This document shows positions 12,056 through 23,346 of a stretch of 64,000 nt of DNA, piece after piece (positions within the stretch are counted from its first letter, which is position 1; each line of letters begins with the position of its first letter). Position numbers and translations under genes: made by a program. Origin of the DNA: Xylogone sp. PMI_703 (lineage: Eukaryota; Ascomycota; Leotiomycetes); NCBI GenBank assembly GCA_021399445.1, contig JAJTUQ010000009.1, positions 1,009,501-1,073,500 on the forward strand, in the 5' to 3' direction. Under the pieces are notes generated by a model. The model did not search any database and had not been told where the DNA came from. It saw only the letters and a list, made by a program, of their open reading frames with translations.

Positions 12056-12101
12056 AAAGTGGCTCGACCCACCGGGTGGTCCGACCGACCGGGAATTACG
12101 T
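12056..12101. repeat. Right terminal inverted repeat of the pogo element
   Basis: Complement of the left repeat; ends ...GGGAATTACGT followed by the TA duplicate. Confidence 0.9.
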
Positions 12102-12494
12102 TACTTAAGAGTGTCCGTCAAGGAATGGTGCTTATGTAATTGCCCTGACCAATCACAGCTTACGGAGCTAACAGTCGGGTGTGTGAAAAGATCCCACACC
12201 CACATCCTTATGTATTGTACATCATACAATCTAGCAACCAATAGAGTCTCTGTGCCATACAATTTATATGTGCTGTAACCCCAACCCTGTGCCATAACCT
12301 CTGACAGTGCCCAGGACTTACTAAGCAAACAAGTTCCACTTAAGCGAGCGGTCGAGGCATCATAAAACAGCGACCAAAGATGCCGAGTTCAGTAGCCCAG
12401 ACCGGCGTATAACATTTACAAGACGTCAGCCTAGCTCCACCGGTTTGTGTCCAATCGGAATATGAATGGCACCGTTAAATAGCCTGTTTAAAGT
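12102..12494. other. Intergenic between two pogo ends, no gene seen
   Basis: No recognisable coding sequence. It carries the right-hand TA target duplicate. Confidence 0.4.
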
Positions 12495-12642
12495 TTGAGT
12501 GTGTTTATAGCAAGTGAGGTTCTTCTTCCTTCTTGCTCTGAAGATGTTTTTCTTGGCATTTGGAAGTTTTAGTTGAAAAGGAATTGAATAAGGTGATAGT
12601 CTTGATAGAATAAATTAATTTGGGAGTGATCAGGAATTATGT
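12495..12642 (-). mobile_element. Terminal fragment of a second pogo/Fot1-like element
   Basis: On the minus strand an ATG near 12559 opens MPRKTSSEQEGRRTSLAINT, clearly related to the transposase start of the complete element (E-Q-E-G-R ... L-A-I-N). Downstream the sequence ends GGAATTATGT followed by TA, a mutated version of the terminal GGAATTACGT. Only the 5' transposase end and the outer terminus remain. Confidence 0.6.
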
Positions 12643-12644
12643 TA

Positions 12645-13503
12645 AGAGATAAATATAAAATTTACTTAATTGTTTCGCGTTACCATCAAGATCCCACTTG
12701 CGCATGCTCTTCTGAGGCGATCATCACTCGCCGATCATCAGCCACTGATCATCGCCTACTGGCTATCAGCCCTACCATTTTCTGATCATCACTGTTGCGA
12801 ATATCGCGGCCCACATGGTCAATCGTGGCTTATGCACGAACCCCCAGCTCGCCATCCTGCGTCCGGATAGGAAAGTGTTACGGTGCGTAGGAGGAGCTAG
12901 TTGCCGTAGCGAAGGTCAACAACCAGCTCTAGCAGTAGCAGCAAGCAGCAATAGCCCGACAAAAACAGAGATGGCTCGGTACCGTGACATAGCGTACCTG
13001 CTTTGCTTGGTTGTTTGATGGTCTTGTTGAGGTAGGTTAGAAGGGTAGGCAGAGTAATTGGGACTGTGCTCTGTCCTGATTAAGAGATGCAGTAGAGATC
13101 ACGATTGGCGGGTGCCCGGGAGAAATTACCACTCAAGCAGGGGGAAGCAGAACGACGACGATGTAGGAGGACAACGACAATTAGATAAGACTAGACGTAA
13201 GTAGTCATAACTCTACTCATTAGTTTAGATTCAGCAGCCCACTCGGTCTGGTGGGAGTGGAAGGTCGTGGAGGAACTACAAGTGGCACCTGGATACTACA
13301 GTAAGATACCATGGTTACAGTTGCTGTTACTCATAACTGCATATTGTCTCTTGTTAAAGTGAAACTTAGTATTCTTTAATTAGTCAGTTGTTACTTTATC
13401 TCTCAGCATAGTTATCTCTTTGAATAATTCCAAGTCTTTAGAGATTCTTACAGTATCAATCCAAAGATTATACCTATCTGTAATGCTTAACTCTGAAGCT
13501 TTC
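12645..13503. other. Intergenic, no gene seen
   Basis: GC-richer stretch at 12690-12980 with repeated GATCATC motifs, but no identifiable gene. Possibly an old repeat. Confidence 0.35.
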
Positions 13504-14731
13504 TTACCAGATCGATGGATCAAAGATCGGGAAGCAAAGCCAGATATTGTCAAAGTACCAGCCATGGGAGATAACGTCGAACCAAAACGCTCCAGCGTTG
13601 CAATCTCTGTCTAAGCTACCCGAACAAACTCTGATATCAGCGGGATTTACAGGTACGAAGTTAGGCGTCGTTATATAGTACTCTGGGCGGATATGGACGG
13701 CGCCAAACAAGCTAGGCGGCACACGGGGTACTGGGTCATTGGTATGCGTGATGCGGTAGTTGCCACCGGGTTGGTCGCTGATATAATCACTGAGTGCAGA
13801 GTCGGCGAAACGGGGAGCCCCGAAAGAGTACTAATGATTTTGTTAGGATAGCTGAAGCACCATAGAGCCAGATCTTTTCACTAGTTGTTACGGAAGGAGC
13901 ATACCAACGCCACATTATAACCACCATTCCTTAAATCCGCTGCTGCGATACTAGCGATTGCGCCCCCTTGGCTGTGACCTGTACAGACGACATTGAATCC
14001 AGGATTCGCGGCTACGGCATCTCGTACAGCATTTGAGACGGCGTCACGAACACCTAACCAGGCAGTCCAGAAACCTTCGTGTGCACCACAGCCGCTACAG
14101 AGGGTGGTGGGCACGCGGCTGAACGTGAAATTAATAATCCAACCTAGAACTGACGCCGTGCCCCTGAAAGCCACAACGACCAGCTGATTGGTATAGTCGA
14201 TCGCAACAAAACCGGTTGCGTCTGTTCTAGGGGAACTGTGGCCATGTAAGTCAGGGTGGCAAGATCGGTGCTATTGCATGAAGAAGTTGCAGACAACTGT
14301 TACGTCCCCAAAGTGAAAACATTCGCACTAAACAACACTATTATATCTGGGTATTACTAACGAGAGCTGCTAACCCAGATCATGCATAAACCAGACAGAA
14401 GGAAAGAAGTCTAATTGTACAGTACGTGAACATACTTCTGAAACTCCAATGTGGTATTTGTATCCGCAGCATCAACACGGGGGCAATTGCCCACATGACA
14501 ACTGAGCTGTGTTCCAGGGGAATTACTGTTTTCGATGCAGTAAGCTGCAGCGGCATATTGCTCCATTAGCTGGAATCTTGAAAAGACGTCCGAGGCAACA
14601 TCTAATGTTTTATTAGCTCGTACAACTGTTCTCCCATCATATCTCAACGAACCTCGCTGTTCGAATGTAGTGAGAGAAGCTCGGGACAAATGAAGACAAA
14701 GATAGAGAATGATTAACCAAATGGACGACAT
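13504..14731 (-). CDS. Secreted class 3 lipase / feruloyl esterase-like hydrolase
   Basis: Three exons (14731-14436, 14226-13905, 13830-13504) give 314 residues. A hydrophobic N-terminal segment (residues 1-19) looks like a signal peptide. Family landmarks follow in order: QYAAAAYC, CPRVDAADT, VVVAFRGT, the nucleophile elbow GHSQGG (Ser in GxSxG), YSFGAPRFA, the Asp in THTNDPVPRVPP, and the His in SHGWYF near the C-terminus. These match extracellular fungal triacylglycerol lipases and FaeA-type esterases of the class 3 fold. Intron 1 is unusually long (209 nt), intron 2 is 74 nt, both GT..AG. A TATATAG-like box lies about 80 bp upstream. Substrate (lipid or feruloyl ester) cannot be told from sequence. 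Confidence 0.92.
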
Positions 14732-14807
14732 TTCTTTTGTAGGTCTCTGGCGTTTTTTAGGAGGAAGATAAATGCTATCTACAACTCATCCGTCTGAAGA
14801 ACGGCGG

Positions 14808-14816
14808 CTATATATG
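14808..14816 (-). promoter_or_regulatory. Putative TATA box of the lipase gene
   Basis: Minus-strand CATATATAG about 80 bp upstream of the start codon, in sequence otherwise of mixed composition. Confidence 0.4.
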
Positions 14817-14831
14817 CTGCATTATTTCACA

Positions 14832-17800
14832 TGAGGAAACCATCTGAAAACTGGAAATGTGCTGCCACCTGCAATCGAGATGGCCAGAGGTAATAGGAAA
14901 GACAGAAAATGCCATGTGAAGTGGTCAGACTACCATTTCTCTGTTTCGTGTGATGATTAAGTAAATATTACTAGGATAACACTGCCTCAGTGGGACCTGT
15001 AAGAAGAGACCCAGATCAGTTTGACCCCAGACTGATCTAAACCAAGAGTGATTGCTAATAAAACTGCATATTATAGCCTTGGCAGGTATGCACCTCTTAG
15101 TCCTTAATATTAAAATACGGCATTAGTCTCCGCATTTACACTAGTGGTATAAGTCTTGGTCTAAGAATGCTCGTTGAACTTCTTATTTTAAGCCATCTCG
15201 CTTTTAATATTTAAATGTTACTTGATCAATGTCAACTAATATTAAGGGTTTCTTTATATTAACGTATGCTGCGTGAGTCGCACTAAAGAATTCCGTGTCC
15301 ATCTTAAGAGGCAAGAGATAATACCTCCAATATGAGTTTCCAGCAGAATACGCTTGTAAACCCTCCGTGTCCCATGCATCATGGCTAGAGAGGAATTGTC
15401 ACCAGCTGAATTGCTAGCATGTGAAAGCCAAAATAAGACTTCGGATTGGCGTTCTAGTTCAAACGGACCAGTTGAACGCTTCTTAAGGCAAGTCTTGAAT
15501 CATGCATCAGCTCAACCGCCGTTTCTACCCCCATCACGTCACGTAGTGGCATACTCTTATCTGGGTTTATGGTTGGCCCATTTTAGACTATAGTTATCTC
15601 GCTATAATTCATTGCTTTCATGTTCGAATTGTCTCTTATTATAAATAACGCTGCCTAATACACTGGTTCTAACGGAATGTTTCTGCTTTTACCGAAATGC
15701 GCTCAATTCGTATAGCGAAATAAGCTAGTAGCTCGGGCCGGATACCCATGTGCTTCAACACACCATAAAAGGCAACACTTTAAAGTTGGGTTTACAGTAT
15801 GGACCGTGCGTACCCAAATGCAAGGTCCCACCCAGGCGATCAAACCTCATGTCTTTATCGCGCTTCCCCACTGCTTCCCCCAATTTCCCCGCCCACATTG
15901 TCAATGTTAAAAAGGCCAAAGAGAACTAGCAATACAGTATCCAAAGTTTTAAATAATTTTAACCTAACTCATATCCCCAGCATTCAACCACTTAGTTGCG
16001 TTAAATAACAAGTACAACGTGTTGATTTGCATAACAAGTATGTACTGAAACCCGCCGCCATTCCACGCCACTTGAGCAATAAACACGAGATCGAACCCTA
16101 ATTGCGTCATCAAGTTAAAAGGTATGTTAAGGAGGTTCCCAGTGCAATACGACCATAAAACAGTTCCGTTGGCCAAGGATGGATCAGCCTTGCAACCAAC
16201 CATCCCGATTGCACATGGATATTCGTATCCCGATTACAGGTTCAAGAGTCAGAGTCGACGTGTAAAAGGGTGGCACGGAAATAACAAGCACAAGAAGAAA
16301 AGAAAAGAAAATCAGACCAAGAAGCGTTCAAATGTGTATCTATGCAATCGTGGTTCAGTCAAAAGAGAACACAATATTGAGTAGTAGATAAAAGTAAGCA
16401 AACTGAAGACGAATATCAAGTACGACAAGCCGCTGTTCCTGACTTGGCTCAAGTCAGACCAGAGCTCGTCAGCAAAAGCGAACTGGCTCCCCCAATCCAT
16501 ACTGCAGCCAGCGATCCCATCACTTAAGGCATCCGAGAAGAGGAGGCCCAGAAACACGAGCGCTGATTGACGTTGTGAACTAGGCTGCTAGCCCGATTTT
16601 GGAACTTTGTTTGGATAAGTTGGCAGTCATTGACCACAAGGATATGTTGAAGTGGTGGGCATCACTCAAGAATGAAGTGGCCAGCCAGTTGCCATTCGGG
16701 TTGCATCGGGATGTCCAGCCGGTCAACTGGTACAGTGACTAATCTTCGATTGCAATACGACGAGGCCAGACCTGTATGCACATGCACTTTACCTATATGC
16801 ACATAAAAATTGCTGATACCGGGAATACATCAGGCATGAGACAACCTCACGATCCCATACAAATTTGTGTTGTGCGAAGAGACCCGGCGATGTAGCCTAT
16901 TTAATTACTGGGTGTCAATCCTTTCGATCCAAGTTATGCTATAGATTTCAGTTTAATTAATTATATCCGTTACAGGCCCTGCAGGCTACAGGCCCTACAG
17001 AGCCTTGCTTACAGGCCCATAGGCCTGTAAACATACCAAAAGGAAGCCAACAGTCGTACGCTGTTGGCTTACTGCACAATACAGCCCTTACTGTACGATA
17101 CAGCCCATATTGGTATTGCCTGTACTGAGCTTGTCTTATAACTGGGCTGTTTCTAGGCTATACATGCCCCATATTTATAGAGGGACTAAGTTCCAAAATG
17201 CACTATAAATGCAAGGCTTTTAAAGCCTGAGGGTCGCCGAAGTTATAAGGCATTCAGGCTTCGATTTTAGGCTTTGCTGGTAGAGATGGTCTGTGCGACA
17301 ACCGGTATCGGCGATTGTATGTGCATATAGGGCTGACCTATGATAACAGCCTACTTGGTGGCCGACTTTACACCAACCCCGCACTCTTGAGCAACCCCTG
17401 CACTCCGCTAAATCTGAGATCGCATAATGAATGGAAACTCTTCAATCAAAGCTACAATACGATGCGAAATCGGCTTCACACCAGAACACTCTTAAGATTT
17501 TATGTTTGACTCATATTTCCGCATCCACCAGCCTATTACGGCTAGCCATATCCAAGACCCCTGCAACAGCGAGCCTCCATTGTTCTTTGAGTGTCACAGG
17601 TGAGAGGCAGACTGAGGTCATATGAAGATGTGTCGGAACAATTGTCTGACTATGGTAATACCAAAAGAATTAACTATTCTACAGTACAACTACTATACAA
17701 TTTATAGTGGGAATTACACTACGGGGTAAAGAAGTGAACTGCCTCGCATAGCAAGGTTCTCCTGACTTTGCCTAATAAGGGTATAAATTGCCTACAGTCC

Positions 17801-18637
17801 GTATGCGCAACCACAATTGCTCTGACAAGATGGCATGCATATCTCGAGCCCACCTACTGACAATATAGAACTAAACAGCTTTTATACGTATTCACAAATT
17901 TTAGGCCACGTGCGATGCACTAAAGCATCACAAATCCAGCACGTGACAGCAACGGCTTGCATCAGCTATGCCTTAGTTCAGCTCCAATTCAGATCCAGTT
18001 CCGCTCTGAAGTCAAAGGTAGAAAGCTATTGCACAGGCACAGCTGGAGTTTAGCCTCACTTTTAGTTGGAGTTTGACTTCACCTCAGGCAATTAGTAACA
18101 GTAGAGTAAAAGTAATGCAAAGAGACCCGATATCGGAGGTTGACGGCCATTTAATCAACTCAAGTCGCGATTCAACTGAGACCCTCAAATAAGACAAGCC
18201 GAAGGTTTCACAAGCTAAATAAAGTTGTATATTACGCACGCACGACAAGCCGAGAGTGTTGGCTTGGTTATCTCGTCTTGTTAAAAGCACTACCAGATAC
18301 ACCATGTCCCTGGCTGGACCCACGCTGCTTCTGGACGACATAACGATGACATCATCTACAACATTCTGGAGCTGACCTGCTGCGGCGTTTAACTTTGCAC
18401 TGGATACCTGCCTCGCCAATAAAGGCTGCCCTACTTAAGGAGTTGCACATGTTAGAAACCAGTTATAAAAGTAGACGGAAACCTACCACACTTTGACAAT
18501 TTTGCAGCGAATGTTACAAAAGCAGTCTTGATACCACACTTCTTCATTCTGGCGAAGGGGCACTCGAACAAGGACCTTAACTAGTTGGCGAATTTACGAC
18601 CGCTTCCCTACTATTGTCTACTAACCAGCCTGCCAAA
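14832..18637. other. Long intergenic region with degenerate repeats, no supported gene
   Basis: About 3.8 kb. A 70-codon open frame at 15381-15593 begins with ATG but has no recognisable domain. 16975-17300 holds clustered palindromes and ACAGGCCC repeats. I see no conserved protein domain. Confidence 0.35.
16975..17070. repeat. ACAGGCCC repeats and a 10-bp-arm palindrome, possibly a decayed MITE
   Basis: Several ACAGGCCC copies occur within 60 bp, followed by AAGCCAACAG-TCGTACG-CTGTTGGCTT (17044-17070), which can form a stem with 10-bp arms. Downstream motifs (GTACGATACAGCCCATA, AAGGCTTTTAAAGCC) resemble sequence near 57640-57750. Confidence 0.4.
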
Positions 18638-19267
18638 ATGGACAATCTTCTGGCCGTTTTCGGCATTGTCCTGGAGGTTGTTGATGGAGTTAATGAATTC
18701 TCCACCAATTGTGTGAGGGACAGCGGTAGTGTGGTTGCCGGGTTGATTCAGGGAATAGCTGATCTTCCTGCGGCGGCCATACAGGAAACTACTCATACTA
18801 TTGCCAATATTATGACAGGAACTGCTGCTGCGGTCGCCGGTATTGGGGATGTTGTCGGTCTACCTCAACAATTCATTAGGGAACCTACTGATTCTATCTC
18901 TGAGATTGTGAGGGATGGCGGTGCTGTGACAGCCATAATTATCCGAGATATTTCTGATCTACCCGCAGTGGCCGTAAGGGAAATTACTGGTTTTGCTGCT
19001 GATGTTATGGTAAAACCTGTTAAAGCTGCTACTGAGACCTTGCGAGCAGTGGTTAGACTACCCGAGCAAGTCAAAGAAAGAGCTGTTGAAATAGTCCACG
19101 CACTCGCGAAGGATATCGCCGAGGTCGCCGCTGAGACATTCATTGATACAGCTTTTACCCGTACGATGAAAAAATTAAGGACGGTTCTTTGGGACAATTT
19201 AAATTTGGTTACCCACACGGTTGTCGTTCCACTTGGTATGGTATACAATTATTCACAGACATTTTAA
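18638..19267 (+). CDS. Hypothetical protein with four 32-33-residue amphipathic repeats
   Basis: Single exon, 209 residues from ATG 18638 (preceded by CAAA); the frame is open slightly further upstream but without an ATG. Leu-Pro pairs recur at residues 43-44, 75-76, 108-109 and 141-142, a period of 32-33. Each follows a hydrophobic stretch ending in Asp or Val (IADLPAAAIQE, DVVGLPQQFIRE, ISDLPAVAVRE, AVVRLPEQVKE). There is no signal peptide and no clear membrane helix. A period near 33 equals three 11-residue turns, as in the lipid-surface helices of perilipins or synuclein, but that link is speculation. I do not recognise the family. Base composition is ordinary and the frame is free of stops, unlike its AT-rich surroundings. 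Confidence 0.7.
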   Translation: MDNLLAVFGIVLEVVDGVNEFSTNCVRDSGSVVAGLIQGIADLPAAAIQETTHTIANIMTGTAAAVAGIGDVVGLPQQFIREPTDSISEIVRDGGAVTAIIIRDISDLPAVAVREITGFAADVMVKPVKAATETLRAVVRLPEQVKERAVEIVHALAKDIAEVAAETFIDTAFTRTMKKLRTVLWDNLNLVTHTVVVPLGMVYNYSQTF

Positions 19268-21659
19268 ATAAACACGTCTGAACTTATGCTAATATTTTAC
19301 GCTTTGTGATAGTATTATTTGTTGTTATCCCTCTGGTTATAACTCTTTTTGTCGTCTTTACTTTAAAATTTCTGTATGTTTTATATTCATTGTGAAGTTG
19401 ATATTTATCTAACTTTATTTTAAGTAAGGCTTTGAGTAAGACATGCTAATTGCAAAAATGATTATTATTGTTTTTAACAAATGAAACCCAAATATATAAC
19501 GATACAAAAACCGTTCTCAGTGTTGGTGATAATGATTATTTATATTGAAGGATTCGCTCCGTTATGGAACCGGTTGCGCATGATGAAGAAAGCTTTCACA
19601 TTGTTGGCACCGTGACACGGACTCCTGAAACTGCAAATAATGAACTGTTAGGGGGTTATGTGGCAGAGACTATACTGAAACCATAGAATTACCAGTTGAT
19701 TAATTGCCTATGGGTTGTAGAATTAGAGTGCTAAGCTAGGCCTAATATACTTGAAATAGTGGCGTATATGGTGGTGACCTTCCTACAACAACCGTACAGT
19801 GGAGGCGTCCACTGTATGGTTCTATACCACCATAAGTGTAGTTGATAAGGTGACATGCCCTATGGACCTTTCAACACAAACTGCTATATAGTATCTATGG
19901 GTAGGCCCGGAAAAGCGGAAACTTAGCAGTTCTACAGAAGGTGAGACATACTCGCCGTATTCATGCATAGTAGCCTGGTCCATTTCCCTGGGCATTACTA
20001 TTATGGCTGGCATGATGAACTGGATTAAGCCATAGAGGCTACGCTATGGGAGTGTGATGGAAGCTGTAGAATTAGATAACCAAGCTGTGATCCTTGTAGT
20101 ATTTTATGTATTTAACCATCGAATTCCTAACTTATGCAGATATGATCTTTAAACATCTTATTAATTCTCTTATCTTCCGATTGTCAGCCTATTTTGAAGA
20201 TTCTATCTAAAACATCTTAGATCACTCTATCCTTAGAAACCACAAACCATGCCACTTGAAAACTGGCCAGAAGAGCGGGCAGATCAATTACTCGTAGCAA
20301 TGAAGAAGGGAAAAAAGAGAATTTGGTTTCCGGGTAAGATCTGGATCAGAAGTTAGAGATAAGTTATATATATATTTCTATCTGTAAACGCTAATCAGTT
20401 AGACATTCCGTCTACTCAACAACTGATGAGGAATTCGAGATTTGGCGGGGATATTTTAAAAAAAGATTTTCAATTCAGAGATTCAGGATCTTAAAATTGA
20501 TCATTATGCTGAATGCAGTAAGTTTGGGCTGGAGGATGGAAAGATAATGAGAACACGGATTGTCGGTGGGATTATAGATGCTCTGACGGTCTATTATGCT
20601 TTTATGATAGTATTATATTGCACATGAAGTTCATGGTTGTTACTGTTTGGCCTTGAGCTTACGCCTGGTGGAAAAGGTATAAGGGTAGAAAAAGATCATG
20701 TGAATGAGAGCGCCAGACATTAACTGCACTTGAAATTTCAATCGTGATATATCCACTATAAAAAAGCCCCTAAAGTACACAGCCATGGTCACTGTGGCCA
20801 CAATCATATCCGGATAAAAGAGGTGACTATTCCGTCATTACAAGGGATCCATACACACTTAGCCCATCTCCTCCACCTATGTCTGCTGCCTGTATGATAA
20901 TTCTTTACTCTCTGAAAAACCTAACGAATTCTACCCTTAAGATTCCACTTGCACAACAAGACTCTCGAACACTTCTTTCTCACGGAGGCTTTTCATACCC
21001 TCAATATTAAATACGACCCGTTTTGAAGCCAAGTCGATAAACTACAGCTCTTAGGCCAATCTGGGTTACGTATTTTTTGAACGGCTTCCTGTTACTTCCA
21101 GTTACAAAGGAGTTAGCTTAAAGCCCAAAAAAATATTTGTACTCTAACCAATTGTATATATGGCCACATATAAGAATAAATGTATTAAATCGAATATCTA
21201 GAGTAAAATGGAAAATAGTCCTTTTGTTCATCTTCGTTGAGGTAGTCGTATTTCAAACGCTTAAACTTTTTGAGGAACTCCTCTTTATCCTGCTTTACTT
21301 TAACTGCTTATAATCTCTGTTTCTCTTTTCGTGTTACTATACTATTCGCGGTATTATCAACGAGCAGAGTGCACAAAACTACTTTTATTAGTAAAAAGAT
21401 TATTGCTAAATTCAATGTAGTTTCAATTTGTGAGACTATGGATTCTACCTTTGGCTGCTGGAAGCGCAGCTTGAGAGCGAAAGCGTACACAAATACTATG
21501 ACCGAGCAAGATATACCAAGGTATTCTGGAGACAATCTCTCGATATCAGTATTGCGTAAGGTTTCACTATTAAAGCTATGCGAACGAAGGTACTTCTTCA
21601 GTTTTTAACTCGTTTTGAAGTCAGAAGTCTTAGCATATTTAGTATAGACGTTGTGCCAT
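19268..21659. other. AT-rich intergenic region with small unassigned open frames
   Basis: A 40-codon frame with ATG lies at 19564-19686. A two-exon reading (20249-20333 joined to 20403-20494 over a 69-nt GT..AG intron) would give 58 residues starting MPLENWPEERADQLL. Neither matches a family I know. A hairpin lies at 19791-19820. Confidence 0.3.
19791..19820. repeat. Hairpin, 13-bp arms with 4-nt loop
   Basis: ACCGTACAGTGGA, loop GGCG, TCCACTGTATGGT; one wobble-type mismatch. Surrounding ATGGTGGT and ACCACCAT may extend the fold. Confidence 0.6.
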
Positions 21660-22210
21660 GAAGATTCCCGCAAGTGTCGCTGTTTTGCGGCTCCGGATTT
21701 GAAACAGGGACAGAAATACTGTCACTGTCATTTATATTTGCTTCTACCGCCCAAGAAGTCCTTGCGGCATGTGTCTTTCTTTTCATCAAGCATCCATATG
21801 ATATTGGTGATCGAATTGATGTTAACAAAAAGCAGCTCACAGTTACTTATATCTCCTTCCTATTCACTGTCTTTAAACAGGTTACAAACAATAAGTTAAT
21901 CCAAATATCAAATAACGTGTTGAACTTCCTCTGGGTTAAAAATATTTCATACTCTGTAGTTATAAAAGAACAATTCTACATAGTTATTTCTTTTGTTATA
22001 TCATCTGAAGACGTTTATATATTACAAAATGAGTTATAAGAATTTACTGTAACGAATCTTTAAGACTATTACTCAAACGTTAATATCTAGTTTATTAACA
22101 TTTTAAAGTTAAATAAACTTAAGTTACAGATAAATATTTGATACAAGGTTTAAATTTCACCTTTAAAGACTTTCATTAAGCTTATTAAAATAAAGAAACT
22201 GGACCGACGA
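21660..22210 (+). pseudogene. Mechanosensitive channel (MscS family) fragment, RIP-decayed
   Basis: One open frame reads ILSLSFIFASTAQEVLAAC, then VFLFIKHPYDIGDRIDV, LTVTYISFLFTVFKQV, ISNNVLNFLW and NISYS. This is the order of the pore helix and beta domain in fungal MscS-type channels (usually FVKHPYDVGDRVDI). After a TAA at about 22039 the same frame still reads a homologous cytoplasmic part with several more stops. N-terminal membrane helices are missing or unrecognisable. In fungi these channels sit in the ER or plasma membrane and respond to hypo-osmotic stress. This copy is dead. Confidence 0.7.
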
Positions 22211-23346
22211 GACGGTTAATTGTATATATCATTTAAAGGTTATATGTACGTTAGTTTTAACGTTACATAAAATACTTATCTATAGCCTAGAGGTTAAAAG
22301 CATAAGAATAACTAAATTATAAGTAATTTCACTGAATAGTCAATAAACTAAGACTTGAAATAATAAACATACTTACAGTTAACTTAAGTGATACGAATAT
22401 TATAATAATTAACAATTAATAATTAAATAGTATTAATTTATTAAACTTTTACATATTTAACTATTTCTTATACATTTAATAATCTTTATAATATTTAAAT
22501 TATATACTTATTTATAATTATAATTAAAGTAAATCTTAAAAGGATTTATTAAGTAAAAGTAATCTTTTTTATATAATGTCCACAGATCACAATTCTAATG
22601 GTAACAACGATTATACTTATACCCGTCTTTACCTACAACTCAGGCTTAACCAGAGATAAAATACTTTAGGCCTTTTCACTGATCTCTTGCGAAGGAGATC
22701 GTATCTGGTTATTAGTCTTAGGACAGTGAGCCAGATTCATGGAGTTATAACGTTCGAGAATTTAGTCCTTGAGGTCATATTAATTTGGCTTGTAATAGTG
22801 GAAAATAATATCAATTTGTTATAATCTGTCAATAATAGATAAATTGTTTCTTATACAATATCTACAAATTCTTATCCAAATAAAGTCTCTTTTTAACCTT
22901 GTATATTCCTGCCCTCCGAACATTTACTTTTAACACTCTTAGCTTTTGTCTTTTTAAAGAAATGTTAGATAATTAGATCAAAACGAAGTCAGACAGTTCA
23001 AAAACGAAACAATTTAGGTTTTGTACGGAACTTAATGACTGAGAATAAATATTACACATAATTATGGATAAGTAAGATTAATGTTCTTAATACAAAGGCT
23101 AAAGAAGGGTCGTATTTAACTAAAAGAAAGCCTTATAGCAATACAGATGCCAGAATTTTGTGCAATTGTCACGCTGCCCTTCATCTCGTCCGAGAACTAG
23201 ATACTATATTCAGTCTCGTGCGTCAGGGCGTCAGGTTTCTAAACAAGAGCTCTCCCCTCTCCTAATCAGTCAAAAAGCAATCATTACAGTCCCCTCACCA
23301 TCCATCGTTTGGATTTACGGGAGTCAGTGTGTGTGTATTCTCATTC
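22211..23346. other. Very AT-rich DNA, RIP-like, no gene seen
   Basis: 22080-22570 is almost entirely A/T with dense TAA/TTA motifs and no usable frame. No domain seen to 23346. Confidence 0.5.

Larger units (their letters stand above)
10214..12101. mobile_element. pogo/Fot1-type DNA transposon (Tc1-mariner superfamily), complete ends, dead transposase
   Basis: The element is 1888 bp, a usual Fot1-like size, with inverted terminal repeats of about 45 bp. The left end starts ACGTAATTCCCGGTCGGTCG and the right end is its complement with a few mismatches. TA dinucleotides flank it at 10212-10213 and 12102-12103, the target duplication expected for Tc1-mariner elements. The transposase frame lies on the minus strand between the repeats. 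Confidence 0.92.

Noticed and set aside
15381..15593. Possible 70-residue gene
   Set aside because: ATG-initiated but without domain, signal peptide, TATA box or splice sites; chance frame is likely.
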